From the NCBI GenBank assembly GCA_005779525.1, contig SXIZ01000130.1, forward strand, positions 1 through 5,213: 5,213 nucleotides of DNA. Reading direction: 5' to 3'. This document shows, piece by piece, positions 1 to 5,213 of the stretch. The notes beneath the pieces were generated by a model. It made no database searches. It worked only from the letters and a program-made list of their open reading frames with translations, and had not been told where the DNA came from. Position 1 is the first letter of the stretch. Every line of letters begins with the position of its first letter. The DNA is from Methylococcaceae bacterium. Lineage in GTDB: Bacteria; Pseudomonadota; Gammaproteobacteria; Methylococcales; Methylomonadaceae. Made by a program: the position numbers and the translations under genes.

Positions 1-24
1 TAGGTCAACGCCATTTTTTTGTAT

Positions 25-66
25 TAACGCACACTTGGTCAAGGATGGCATCGATTTTGTGCGTTA
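25..66. repeat. Inverted repeat, 9-bp arms with 24-base spacer
   Basis: TAACGCACA (25-33) is matched exactly by its reverse complement TGTGCGTTA (58-66). A related direct copy, TAACGCTCAC, lies at 78-87, and GTTAAC sits at 67-72. No T-tract follows the right arm, so it does not look like a standard intrinsic terminator. It could be a degenerate REP-type repeat, a regulator site, or the hairpin end of an upstream transcript. The arms are directly visible; the role is unknown. Confidence 0.5.
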
Positions 67-153
67 GTTAACATTTCTAACGCTCACTATTGATCTACAA
101 ATAATATAATTTTATTAAATCTTCAAAACAGCCGCAAAACTTGGAATAATTAC

Positions 154-159
154 TATAAT
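154..159 (+). promoter_or_regulatory. Candidate -10 element upstream of the EAL gene
   Basis: A perfect TATAAT hexamer lies in an AT-rich stretch about 78 bases before the start codon of the EAL gene. The position 17 bases upstream (131-136, GCCGCA) does not resemble a sigma-70 -35 box, and there is no TG extension. In sequence this AT-rich the match could be chance. If real, transcription would start near 166 and leave a leader of about 70 bases. Confidence 0.28.
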
Positions 160-236
160 AATTAACTATAGCATTATTCATTTGCTGAAATTTTTTCTAC
201 TTTCTGACACACCAAGTCTATCTTCGAGTTTAATTT

Positions 237-1286
237 ATGACGTGTAAATGTCAAAAGCTTCCTGAAATTCCTCAGGGCACACGGAAATTATTATTTACTT
301 TTCCAGACGAAATGTTTGTAGAGAAATTTAGTAATTTCCTAAAATCTCTTAACCATACGCCGATGGTGCAAGATGATTTACTCACGGTGGTCACCCAAAA
401 CAGTACAGGTTTAATCCGACAAATTTGTGAACATCCAGATTTTACCCAATTAGAACTTGAAGCAACCCACGCGGTGATTTTGGAAGTTGACGAAGCAATA
501 AATCTTGGGATTTTAAATAAATTTAAACCCTTACGACGTTGGGCTGGCTTGTTAGAAGCGGAAGATTTGCTTTATGTGCTTAAAAATCGGGCATTAAAAA
601 TCCTGTTTCAACCGTTAGTGAATTTAAGCAGTCATCAAATTTACGGTTATGAATGTTTAATGCGTGGCGTGCGTGAAGACGGCACGTTAATCTCACCAAC
701 GGTGCTCTTGGAACAGGCTAAACAAGCAGATTTACTATTTAATTTAGATAGATTAGCCCGCGAAATGGCTTTACATCGCGCAGTTGAAGTTGGTTTAGAA
801 GGTAGAATTTCGATAAATTTCTTGCCTACCGCAATCTACAATCCAGAAATGTGCCTGCGGGATACCGTTTCTTGGGTACAAAAATTAGGCATTGATCCCG
901 AACGGATTATGTTTGAGGTGGTAGAAACCGAAAGTGTAAAAGATTTTAAACATTTAAAATCCATTTTAAATTTTTATCGGGAAAAGGGATTTAAAACTGC
1001 ATTAGACGATGTGGGCTCAGGCTATGCAGGTTTAAATTCGCTTGCAGAATTATTACCGGATTTAATTAAAATAGATCGCACTTTAATACAAAATATCGAG
1101 CAATTACCCATTAAGCAATCTATAGTCACTGCTCTCATTAGCATCGCTCGGACAAATAATATCGAAGTATTAGCGGAAGGTGTAGAAACAACTGCTGAAC
1201 GTGATTATCTGATTGCTCAAGGCATTTATAAAATGCAAGGTTACCTGTTTGGAAAACCCAGCAGTCAACCACAAACAACGTTGTAA
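237..1286 (+). CDS. EAL-domain cyclic-di-GMP phosphodiesterase
   Basis: Predicted to hydrolyse c-di-GMP to pGpG in the cytoplasm; no signal peptide or membrane segment is visible. The 349-residue protein has an N-terminal region (about 1-105) that I cannot assign, beginning with a C3-x-C5 pair, and a C-terminal EAL domain (about 118-342). The signature reads E139-C-L-M-R143 in place of EAL-x-R. The other catalytic positions are present: Q125, N194, E227, E230, D257-D258, K278, E314 and Q334. From E227 onward their spacing matches that recalled for active EAL enzymes such as RocR, so activity is likely. Loop 6 reads DDVGSG, with V where F is common. The start is the first ATG of the frame; upstream there is only a weak GAG at 226-228, so initiation may be inefficient. 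A c-di-GMP synthase gene follows on the same strand after 240 bases, a gap that argues against tight co-transcription. Sampled stretches of this gene are AT-richer than the genes to the right. The domain call is firm; the physiological target is unknown. Confidence 0.93.
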   Translation: MTCKCQKLPEIPQGTRKLLFTFPDEMFVEKFSNFLKSLNHTPMVQDDLLTVVTQNSTGLIRQICEHPDFTQLELEATHAVILEVDEAINLGILNKFKPLRRWAGLLEAEDLLYVLKNRALKILFQPLVNLSSHQIYGYECLMRGVREDGTLISPTVLLEQAKQADLLFNLDRLAREMALHRAVEVGLEGRISINFLPTAIYNPEMCLRDTVSWVQKLGIDPERIMFEVVETESVKDFKHLKSILNFYREKGFKTALDDVGSGYAGLNSLAELLPDLIKIDRTLIQNIEQLPIKQSIVTALISIARTNNIEVLAEGVETTAERDYLIAQGIYKMQGYLFGKPSSQPQTTL

Positions 1287-1365
1287 GGATTAAATACCGG
1301 GTGTCAGTATTACTTTAAAACTTAGGCTAGACTCAAGATTACCAACGTATTGAATTATTTTACCA

Positions 1366-1429
1366 ATAGGCTTAGCGAAGCGTAATGCATTTTATAGTGC
1401 CCATGCCGATTGCTTTCGCTATGCATAGA
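1366..1429. repeat. Pair of degenerate REP-like units in inverted orientation
   Basis: The 240-base gap between the two c-di-GMP genes holds TTAGCGAAGCGTAA (1372-1385), which folds as TTA-GC-GAA-GC-(bulged G)-TAA. This shape resembles widespread bacterial REP-type palindromes. About 25 bases further on, a related unit lies in the opposite sense (GCTTTCGCTATGCAT, 1412-1426; reverse complement ATGCATAGCGAAAGC). Both contain ATGCAT (1385-1390 and 1421-1426). The pair could form one longer imperfect hairpin. The outer stems are poorly conserved, so these are decayed copies or a chance resemblance. No transposase lies nearby. I see no gene in the rest of 1287-1526. Confidence 0.4.
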
Positions 1430-1526
1430 TAGGGTTGTAATATTAAATTAACAAGCCGTTACGTGCTTTGTGCAAAAAATTTTATATTCATACCATAATA
1501 CCTAAATCGCTTTCTAAACGACCCCT

Positions 1527-3383
1527 GTGAGCATGTCCACTGTCAAAGATTATCACGAGTTAAAAGCAACGGATCGCTTACCCTCACCCTCAGGTACGGC
1601 GTTAGCGATCATGAAACTTGCACAACAACCAGATTTTACCCTCGAAGAAATTGTGCAATTAGTCAAATCTGACCCGGCTTTAAGTGGCCGTATTTTACGC
1701 TTTGCCAATTCCGCCCTTTTGGGAGCGAGTAGGTCAATTGTGAATGTGTTGGACGCCTCGATGATGGTAGGCATTCAATCATTACGCAATATAGCACTCA
1801 GCCTATCGTTATTGGATAAAAATCAAGCTGGCCCCTGTCAAAAATTTGATTATACACTTTACTGGGCACAGTCTTTAGCCATGGCCGTAGCCCTGTCCGA
1901 GCTTATGACGCACCAGCGTACCGCCCCACCTGAAGAAGCGTTTACCCTGGGTTTATTGGCAAATATTGGTAGTCTGGGCCTAGCAAGTGTTTGGCCAGAT
2001 GTGTATAGCGAGTGCCTGCAACAGGCTCAAGGTGAACAATTAGTACAATTAGAGCAGGTTCGATTTGCCATAAATCACCAAAACTTAAGCCTAAACATGC
2101 TAAATGACTGGGGCTTTCCTCCACCCTTTATAGAAGCATTAAAACTCAGTTATAGCCCGCAAATTGCAGACGACACCCGTATAGCCAAGTTTGCTAGACA
2201 AATCAATTTGGCGCGGCATCTGGCGGAATATTGTGTAGCCAGTGAAGATTATCAAACACTGCTGTTACCCACCTTAACCCTCGAAGCCGATCACCAGGGT
2301 TTTGATCAAGCAAAGCTGGTTGATCTCCTGGAGAATATTAAGCAAAAATGGCAAGCGTGGGGTAGGGAAATTAATATCAAAACAGAAGTTACATTGAGCT
2401 TAGTGGAAAATTCTGCCGAAACCAGCGCATCAGCCAATGGCTTGGATTTACTACTGGTCGACGATGATCCCATTATGATTACGCGGCTGTTCAAACAATT
2501 AACTACTGCGGGTTACCAAGTATCGGTATGTAATGATGGTGAATCAGCTCTAAAACATATTCACGAACATCGGCCGTCTTTGTTAATTACTGATTGGCGT
2601 ATGTATCCGATGGATGGGCTTGAACTATGTAAAGCTTTACGCAGTTCGGAATTGGGGAAAAATATCTATATCGTCATGTTGACAGCTGAAACCAATGAGA
2701 ATGAATTGGTAAACGCTTTCGACGCTGGCATCGACGACTATGTCACCAAACCCGTCAGCACGCGAGTGCTGTTATCGCGCTTGCGTGCCGGACAACGTAT
2801 CGTCAGATTACAACAGGAAGTTGAAAAAGAACGCAATGAAGTTCAACGGTATATGGCTGAACTTAAAGCCAGCAACCAACGCTTAGAACGCATGGCGTAT
2901 ACCGATATGCTTACCGAATTACCCAATCGGCGCTATGCGATGAATCGGCTACACCAGGAATTTGAAGTCTCCAAACGCTATCACCGACCATTAAGTGTGT
3001 TGATGCTGGATTTAGATCATTTCAAGTTGATTAATGATAGTCTTGGTCACGATGTGGGTGACCAAGTGTTATTGCATACTGCAAAAGTTGTTAGAGCCGC
3101 AATTCGTGCGATTGATATTGCATGTCGTTTGGGGGGAGAAGAATTTATCGTTATTGTGCCCAATACCGAAGGCAAAATTGCGTTAAATTTGGCTGAACGC
3201 ATTCGGAGCGCAATCCAACATAATCAGCCCCCCGGTATCCCACTGTTAAACCCCCTGACCATCAGCATCGGCGTTGCAGGTTTAACTCCTGAGACCAACC
3301 ACTGGAAAGACTTGATGTTATTGGCCGATCAAGCGTTGTACCAAGTCAAACAAAGCACACGCAATGGTGTGCATTTAGCTTAA
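1527..3383 (+). CDS. HDOD-REC-GGDEF diguanylate cyclase response regulator
   Basis: Predicted cytoplasmic diguanylate cyclase (2 GTP to c-di-GMP) whose output would be switched by phosphorylation of an internal receiver domain. Domains in order over 618 residues: HDOD (about 17-215), where the position often occupied by HD-type residues reads GLLANIG (142-148), consistent with a non-catalytic signalling fold; a linker (about 216-308); REC (about 309-425) with acidic pair D312/D313, phospho-acceptor D356, T386 and K408 in CheY-like spacing; a charged helical, probably coiled-coil linker (about 425-455); and GGDEF (about 456-617). The GGDEF domain has D460, DLDHFK (495-500), the active signature GGEEF (536-540) and an inhibitory-site RxxD (R527-A-I-D530) five residues before it, so product inhibition is expected. 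REC reads D356-W-R-M-Y-P, where the usual pattern has P directly after M. The frame opens with GTG at 1527; an ATG two codons inside (1533) is equally plausible, and neither has a clear Shine-Dalgarno. No histidine kinase is present in the window. It converges on the rhodanese gene. Confidence 0.93.
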   Translation: MSMSTVKDYHELKATDRLPSPSGTALAIMKLAQQPDFTLEEIVQLVKSDPALSGRILRFANSALLGASRSIVNVLDASMMVGIQSLRNIALSLSLLDKNQAGPCQKFDYTLYWAQSLAMAVALSELMTHQRTAPPEEAFTLGLLANIGSLGLASVWPDVYSECLQQAQGEQLVQLEQVRFAINHQNLSLNMLNDWGFPPPFIEALKLSYSPQIADDTRIAKFARQINLARHLAEYCVASEDYQTLLLPTLTLEADHQGFDQAKLVDLLENIKQKWQAWGREINIKTEVTLSLVENSAETSASANGLDLLLVDDDPIMITRLFKQLTTAGYQVSVCNDGESALKHIHEHRPSLLITDWRMYPMDGLELCKALRSSELGKNIYIVMLTAETNENELVNAFDAGIDDYVTKPVSTRVLLSRLRAGQRIVRLQQEVEKERNEVQRYMAELKASNQRLERMAYTDMLTELPNRRYAMNRLHQEFEVSKRYHRPLSVLMLDLDHFKLINDSLGHDVGDQVLLHTAKVVRAAIRAIDIACRLGGEEFIVIVPNTEGKIALNLAERIRSAIQHNQPPGIPLLNPLTISIGVAGLTPETNHWKDLMLLADQALYQVKQSTRNGVHLA

Positions 3384-3407
3384 CGTCTGGCAGCGCTCAC
3401 ACTAGCT

Positions 3408-3734
3408 TTAATAACGCGGCACACTTGGATCGCACTGAGTTGACCAGGCATCAATCCCGCCAGTTAAATTAAAGACGCGCTGCACACCATTACGCACCAA
3501 GTATTCAGCCGCTTGCTGACTACGCATACCATGATGACAAAGCACCACCACTTCACGTTGCGCATCGATTTCAGTCAATCTAGCAGGTATTTGTTGTAAG
3601 GGGATCAACACGCTAGGCTCGATATGTGCGTAAGCATATTCATGCGCTTCACGCACATCCAGAAGTAAAAAATCTTCGTGTTGCGCAAGTTTCTCTTGTA
3701 AAGCACGGGCGGAAATAGGGGTTACAGAAAACAT
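3408..3734 (-). CDS. Single-domain rhodanese-like sulfurtransferase
   Basis: Predicted small cytoplasmic sulfurtransferase that carries a persulfide on its active cysteine; donor and acceptor cannot be read from sequence. From the start chosen here it has 108 residues, the usual size of a GlpE-type single rhodanese domain. Visible motifs are LLDVRE (residues about 24-29), the active loop C66-H-H-G-M-R71-S (a six-residue CxxxxR loop as in sulfurtransferases, rather than the seven-residue loop of Cdc25/Acr2-type enzymes), and a C-terminal GGIDAW followed by DPSVPRY, an ending I recall from a family of proteobacterial rhodanese-related proteins. ATG at 3740 would add two residues (M-L), but it abuts AGAGG directly. 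The ATG at 3734 has that AGAGG at a 6-base spacing and forms TAATG with the aminotransferase stop, so I prefer it. The gene is second in a two-gene unit, probably translationally coupled. It is not GlpE by context, since no glycerol genes are nearby. Confidence 0.92.
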   Translation of the reverse strand: MFSVTPISARALQEKLAQHEDFLLLDVREAHEYAYAHIEPSVLIPLQQIPARLTEIDAQREVVVLCHHGMRSQQAAEYLVRNGVQRVFNLTGGIDAWSTQCDPSVPRY

Positions 3735-4903
3735 TAGCATCCTCTGGCAATAAAATTATGGATCCGGTCTAGAGCCTCGCTAATTCTAGCTTGGGTCGTA
3801 GTATAGGCAAAACGGACATACTGATTAGCCGCATGGCGACCAAAATCCTTTCCGGGGGTAATAGCTACTCCTTCAGCTTCCAACAAATCAACAGCAAATT
3901 GAAAACTATCCTGAGTAAATTTTTGGCAATTGGCGTAAATATAAAAAGCACCGTCGGGTTGGCAGGGAATATCAAAACCTAAGGCTAATAATCCTTGCAA
4001 CAATAGATCTCGACGTTGCTGCAACTCAGCGCGTCTGCCCTCTAATTCTATCAAAGTTTCTGGCTCAAAGGCGGCCAAAGCGGCATATTGCGCAGGGGTA
4101 GAACTGGCAATAAATAGATTTTGCATCAAACGCTCGGTCACTGTGACAAACGCCTCAGGGACGACTAGCCAACCAATGCGCCAGCCAGTCATACCAAAAT
4201 ATTTAGAAAAGCTATTAATGACAAAGGCACTGTCACTAAATTGCAACGCACTGCTCGCCTCGGTACCGTAAACTAGACCATGGTAAATTTCATCGGAAAA
4301 ATAAAATCCCGCCCGCTTGGAGACCGCTGCAATGATGTTCTGCAACTCGGCTGAAGGAATCACGGTACCCGTTGGATTCGCAGGCGAAGCCAGTAAAACA
4401 CCTTTAACGTTGGCATCCCAGTGCTGATCGACTAATTCGGCGGTTAACTGATAACGCGTGCCTGCGTCCACGGGAATGAGTTTTGCGTCCGCCCCCAGTA
4501 TTTGCAAAAAATGCCGATTACAAGGATAGCAAGGATCCGCCATCAGGATTCGATCCTCTGCATTGACCGTGGCGGACAAGGCCAGCAGCAAAGCTCCAGA
4601 GGCACCTGGGGTGATAAAAATCTGCTCGGGACTTAAGCGCACCTGATACCGTTGTGCGTAGAAAGCTGCAATTTTGGCGCGTAACTCAGGGAGACCTGCC
4701 GCTTGCGTGTATTTAACTTCGCCTAGCTTAAGAAAATCGCTGGCGGCAGCCAGTATGGGGGCCGGAGTGGTGAAATCCGGTTCACCTATTTCCAAGTGAA
4801 TAATATTTCTGCCTAGGGCTTCCAACGCTTGCGCTCGTTTAAGCAATTGCATAACATAAAAAGGTTGGATTTGGGCGGCACGATCGGCGATTTTTGTCGT
4901 CAT
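3734..4903 (-). CDS. Class I/II PLP-dependent aminotransferase
   Basis: Predicted fold-type I transaminase of the AspC/AlaA-like group (COG0436 type), moving an amino group between an amino acid and a 2-oxo acid in the cytoplasm. The 389-residue length is normal for the family. Key residues by motif: N176 in SPANPTG, D204 and Y207 in DEIYHG, K234 in SFSKYFGMTGWR as the PLP Schiff-base lysine, R242 in the phosphate-binding part, and R364 in YVRFAYT as the probable substrate carboxylate-binding arginine. The N-terminal HLEIGEPDF (36-44) is also typical. The substrate cannot be named: aspartate, alanine, aromatic or a broader range are all possible. The start is the ATG at 4901-4903; there is no strong Shine-Dalgarno upstream, but no closer methionine exists before residue 18, and the N-terminal motifs require most of this length. 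Its stop overlaps the rhodanese start, so the two are probably one transcript. It is divergent from dksA across 113 bases. Confidence 0.93.
   Translation of the reverse strand: MTTKIADRAAQIQPFYVMQLLKRAQALEALGRNIIHLEIGEPDFTTPAPILAAASDFLKLGEVKYTQAAGLPELRAKIAAFYAQRYQVRLSPEQIFITPGASGALLLALSATVNAEDRILMADPCYPCNRHFLQILGADAKLIPVDAGTRYQLTAELVDQHWDANVKGVLLASPANPTGTVIPSAELQNIIAAVSKRAGFYFSDEIYHGLVYGTEASSALQFSDSAFVINSFSKYFGMTGWRIGWLVVPEAFVTVTERLMQNLFIASSTPAQYAALAAFEPETLIELEGRRAELQQRRDLLLQGLLALGFDIPCQPDGAFYIYANCQKFTQDSFQFAVDLLEAEGVAITPGKDFGRHAANQYVRFAYTTTQARISEALDRIHNFIARGC
3741..3745 (-). promoter_or_regulatory. Ribosome binding site of the rhodanese gene
   Basis: On the minus strand AGAGG occupies 3745-3741, inside the last codons of the aminotransferase. 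It lies 6 bases before the ATG at 3734 and 0 bases before the ATG at 3740. Only the inner ATG has workable spacing, which decides the start of the rhodanese. Confidence 0.6.
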
Positions 4904-4924
4904 AGCTTGGAGTCTGGCTTTAGT

Positions 4925-4954
4925 TTTATAAATGATAACAATAATTCTTGCTAA
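4925..4954 (-). promoter_or_regulatory. Candidate promoter for the aminotransferase-rhodanese unit
   Basis: Read on the minus strand, TTAGCA (4954-4949) and TATAAA (4930-4925) match sigma-70 -35 and -10 boxes at 4/6 and 5/6 with an 18-base spacer. Transcription would begin near 4918 and leave a leader of only about 15 bases, in line with the weak ribosome binding site. The -35 hexamer overlaps that of the proposed dksA promoter on the other strand. Confidence 0.3.
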
Positions 4955-4976
4955 CCCCGCACTATTCTGCTAAAAA
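4948..4976 (+). promoter_or_regulatory. Candidate sigma-70 promoter of dksA
   Basis: TTGCTA (4948-4953) and TAAAAA (4971-4976) match the -35 and -10 consensus at 4/6 each, with the optimal 17-base spacer. A GC-containing stretch (TGCGCAG) follows the -10. Transcription would start near 4983 and leave a leader of about 34 bases. The location just upstream of a highly expressed regulator supports it, but it rests on hexamer matching alone. Confidence 0.35.
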
Positions 4977-4991
4977 TGCGCAGTTTTTTTA
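4971..4991. repeat. Near-perfect palindrome before dksA
   Basis: TAAAAA (4971-4976) and TTTTTTTA (4984-4991) flank the self-complementary core TGCGCA (4977-4982), with one extra G at 4983. It spans the proposed -10 and start region of dksA. A shorter alternative stem pairs CTGC (4967-4970) with GCAG (4980-4983), followed by seven T residues. It could be an operator, an attenuator-like hairpin, or only AT-rich promoter sequence; the role is not shown. Confidence 0.4.
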
Positions 4992-5004
4992 TTGTTCTCG
5001 CTTT

Positions 5005-5009
5005 AGGAG
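5005..5009 (+). promoter_or_regulatory. Ribosome binding site of dksA
   Basis: AGGAG lies 7 bases before the ATG at 5017. It is the strongest Shine-Dalgarno match in the window and fixes the dksA start. Confidence 0.8.
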
Positions 5010-5016
5010 TTAACGG

Positions 5017-5213
5017 ATGACCGATACACCTTTCAGTCTCAAACCTTACGAAGAAAAAGAAGGTGAAGAATACATGAATGAGGCTCAAGTGAAACACTTC
5101 GAGGCCATTCTGAATAACTGGAAAGATGAGTTAATGCAGGAAGTTGACCGAACCGTGCATCATATGCAGGATGATGCAACCAACTTTCCAGACCCTAATG
5201 ATCGGGCCACTCA
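5017..5213 (+). CDS. dksA: RNA polymerase-binding transcription factor DksA, N-terminal part
   Basis: DksA binds the secondary channel of RNA polymerase and, with ppGpp, represses rRNA promoters and activates amino-acid biosynthesis promoters. Sixty-five codons are present before the window edge. They cover the N-terminal segment and the first arm and tip of the coiled coil. GEEYMNEAQ (16-24), EVDRTVHHMQD (42-52) and NFPDPNDRA (56-64) correspond closely to E. coli DksA. The tip residues D59, D62 and A64, equivalent to E. coli D71, D74 and A76 needed for activity, are intact. The N-terminus is about 12 residues shorter than in E. coli, with a different first segment; the strong AGGAG at 7 bases supports this ATG. 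The second coiled-coil arm and the C-terminal zinc-finger region lie beyond the window, so the four-cysteine or variant finger cannot be judged. Confidence 0.96.
   Translation, partial: MTDTPFSLKPYEEKEGEEYMNEAQVKHFEAILNNWKDELMQEVDRTVHHMQDDATNFPDPNDRAT

Noticed and set aside
1293..1311. AATAC...GTATT hairpin just after the EAL gene as an intrinsic terminator
   Set aside because: The stem is only five AT-rich pairs with weak inner pairing, and no real T-tract follows (only TTT at 1314-1316).
1468..1499. Promoter for the HDOD-REC-GGDEF gene (CATAAT at 1494-1499 or TATATT at 1483-1488)
   Set aside because: Neither -10-like hexamer has a credible -35 box at 16-18 bases; the stretch is AT-rich, so such hits are expected by chance.
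1942..1970. Catalytic HD-GYP phosphodiesterase in the N-terminal domain of the GGDEF protein
   Set aside because: The HD position reads A-N in GLLANIG and no HHE/GYP motif is present; the pattern fits the non-catalytic HDOD fold.
1553..2494. Short minus-strand open frames inside the HDOD-REC-GGDEF gene
   Set aside because: They are antisense to a conserved coding region and their translations show no domain; they are shadows of the real frame.
3384..3407. Shared bidirectional terminator between the convergent GGDEF and rhodanese genes
   Set aside because: The 24 bases hold no convincing GC-rich inverted repeat and no T-tract on either strand.
3791..3982. Open frame of 63 codons on the plus strand inside the aminotransferase
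   Set aside because: It lies fully antisense to a well-supported gene, has no recognisable motif, and looks like a chance frame.

Overview
The window reads as chromosomal DNA from a gammaproteobacterium of low to moderate GC. The best lineage clue is the partial gene at the right edge, which is clearly DksA of the proteobacterial type. The c-di-GMP enzymes and the aminotransferase/rhodanese pair also fit a free-living gammaproteobacterium such as a methanotroph or sulfur oxidiser. I cannot fix the genus from sequence alone.

Layout, left to right. Bases 1-236 are AT-rich and non-coding. They hold an inverted repeat (25-66) and a consensus -10 hexamer (154-159). Next, on the plus strand, is an EAL-domain c-di-GMP phosphodiesterase (237-1286) with an uncharacterised N-terminal region. 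A 240-base gap (1287-1526) follows, holding two degenerate REP-like units in inverted orientation. Then, also on the plus strand, comes a three-domain HDOD-REC-GGDEF protein (1527-3383) with intact phospho-acceptor, GG(D/E)EF and I-site residues. It converges, with only 24 bases between stop codons, on a minus-strand pair: a class I PLP-dependent aminotransferase (3734-4903) followed by a single-domain rhodanese (3408-3734), joined by a TAATG stop/start overlap. A 113-base divergent intergenic region (4904-5016) separates the aminotransferase from dksA (from 5017, cut by the window edge). It holds candidate promoters for both directions and a palindrome.

Functional picture. The left half is a c-di-GMP locus with one predicted degrading enzyme and one predicted response-regulated synthesising enzyme side by side, so they may act on the same local output; no cognate histidine kinase is visible. 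The right half is metabolic and regulatory housekeeping: a translationally coupled transaminase/sulfurtransferase pair, and the transcription factor that works with ppGpp at RNA polymerase. I see no mobile element, CRISPR array, tRNA or rRNA, and nothing that amounts to a demonstrably new system. The least ordinary items are the HDOD-REC-GGDEF domain order, the unassigned N-terminal region of the EAL protein, and the inverted repeats between genes.
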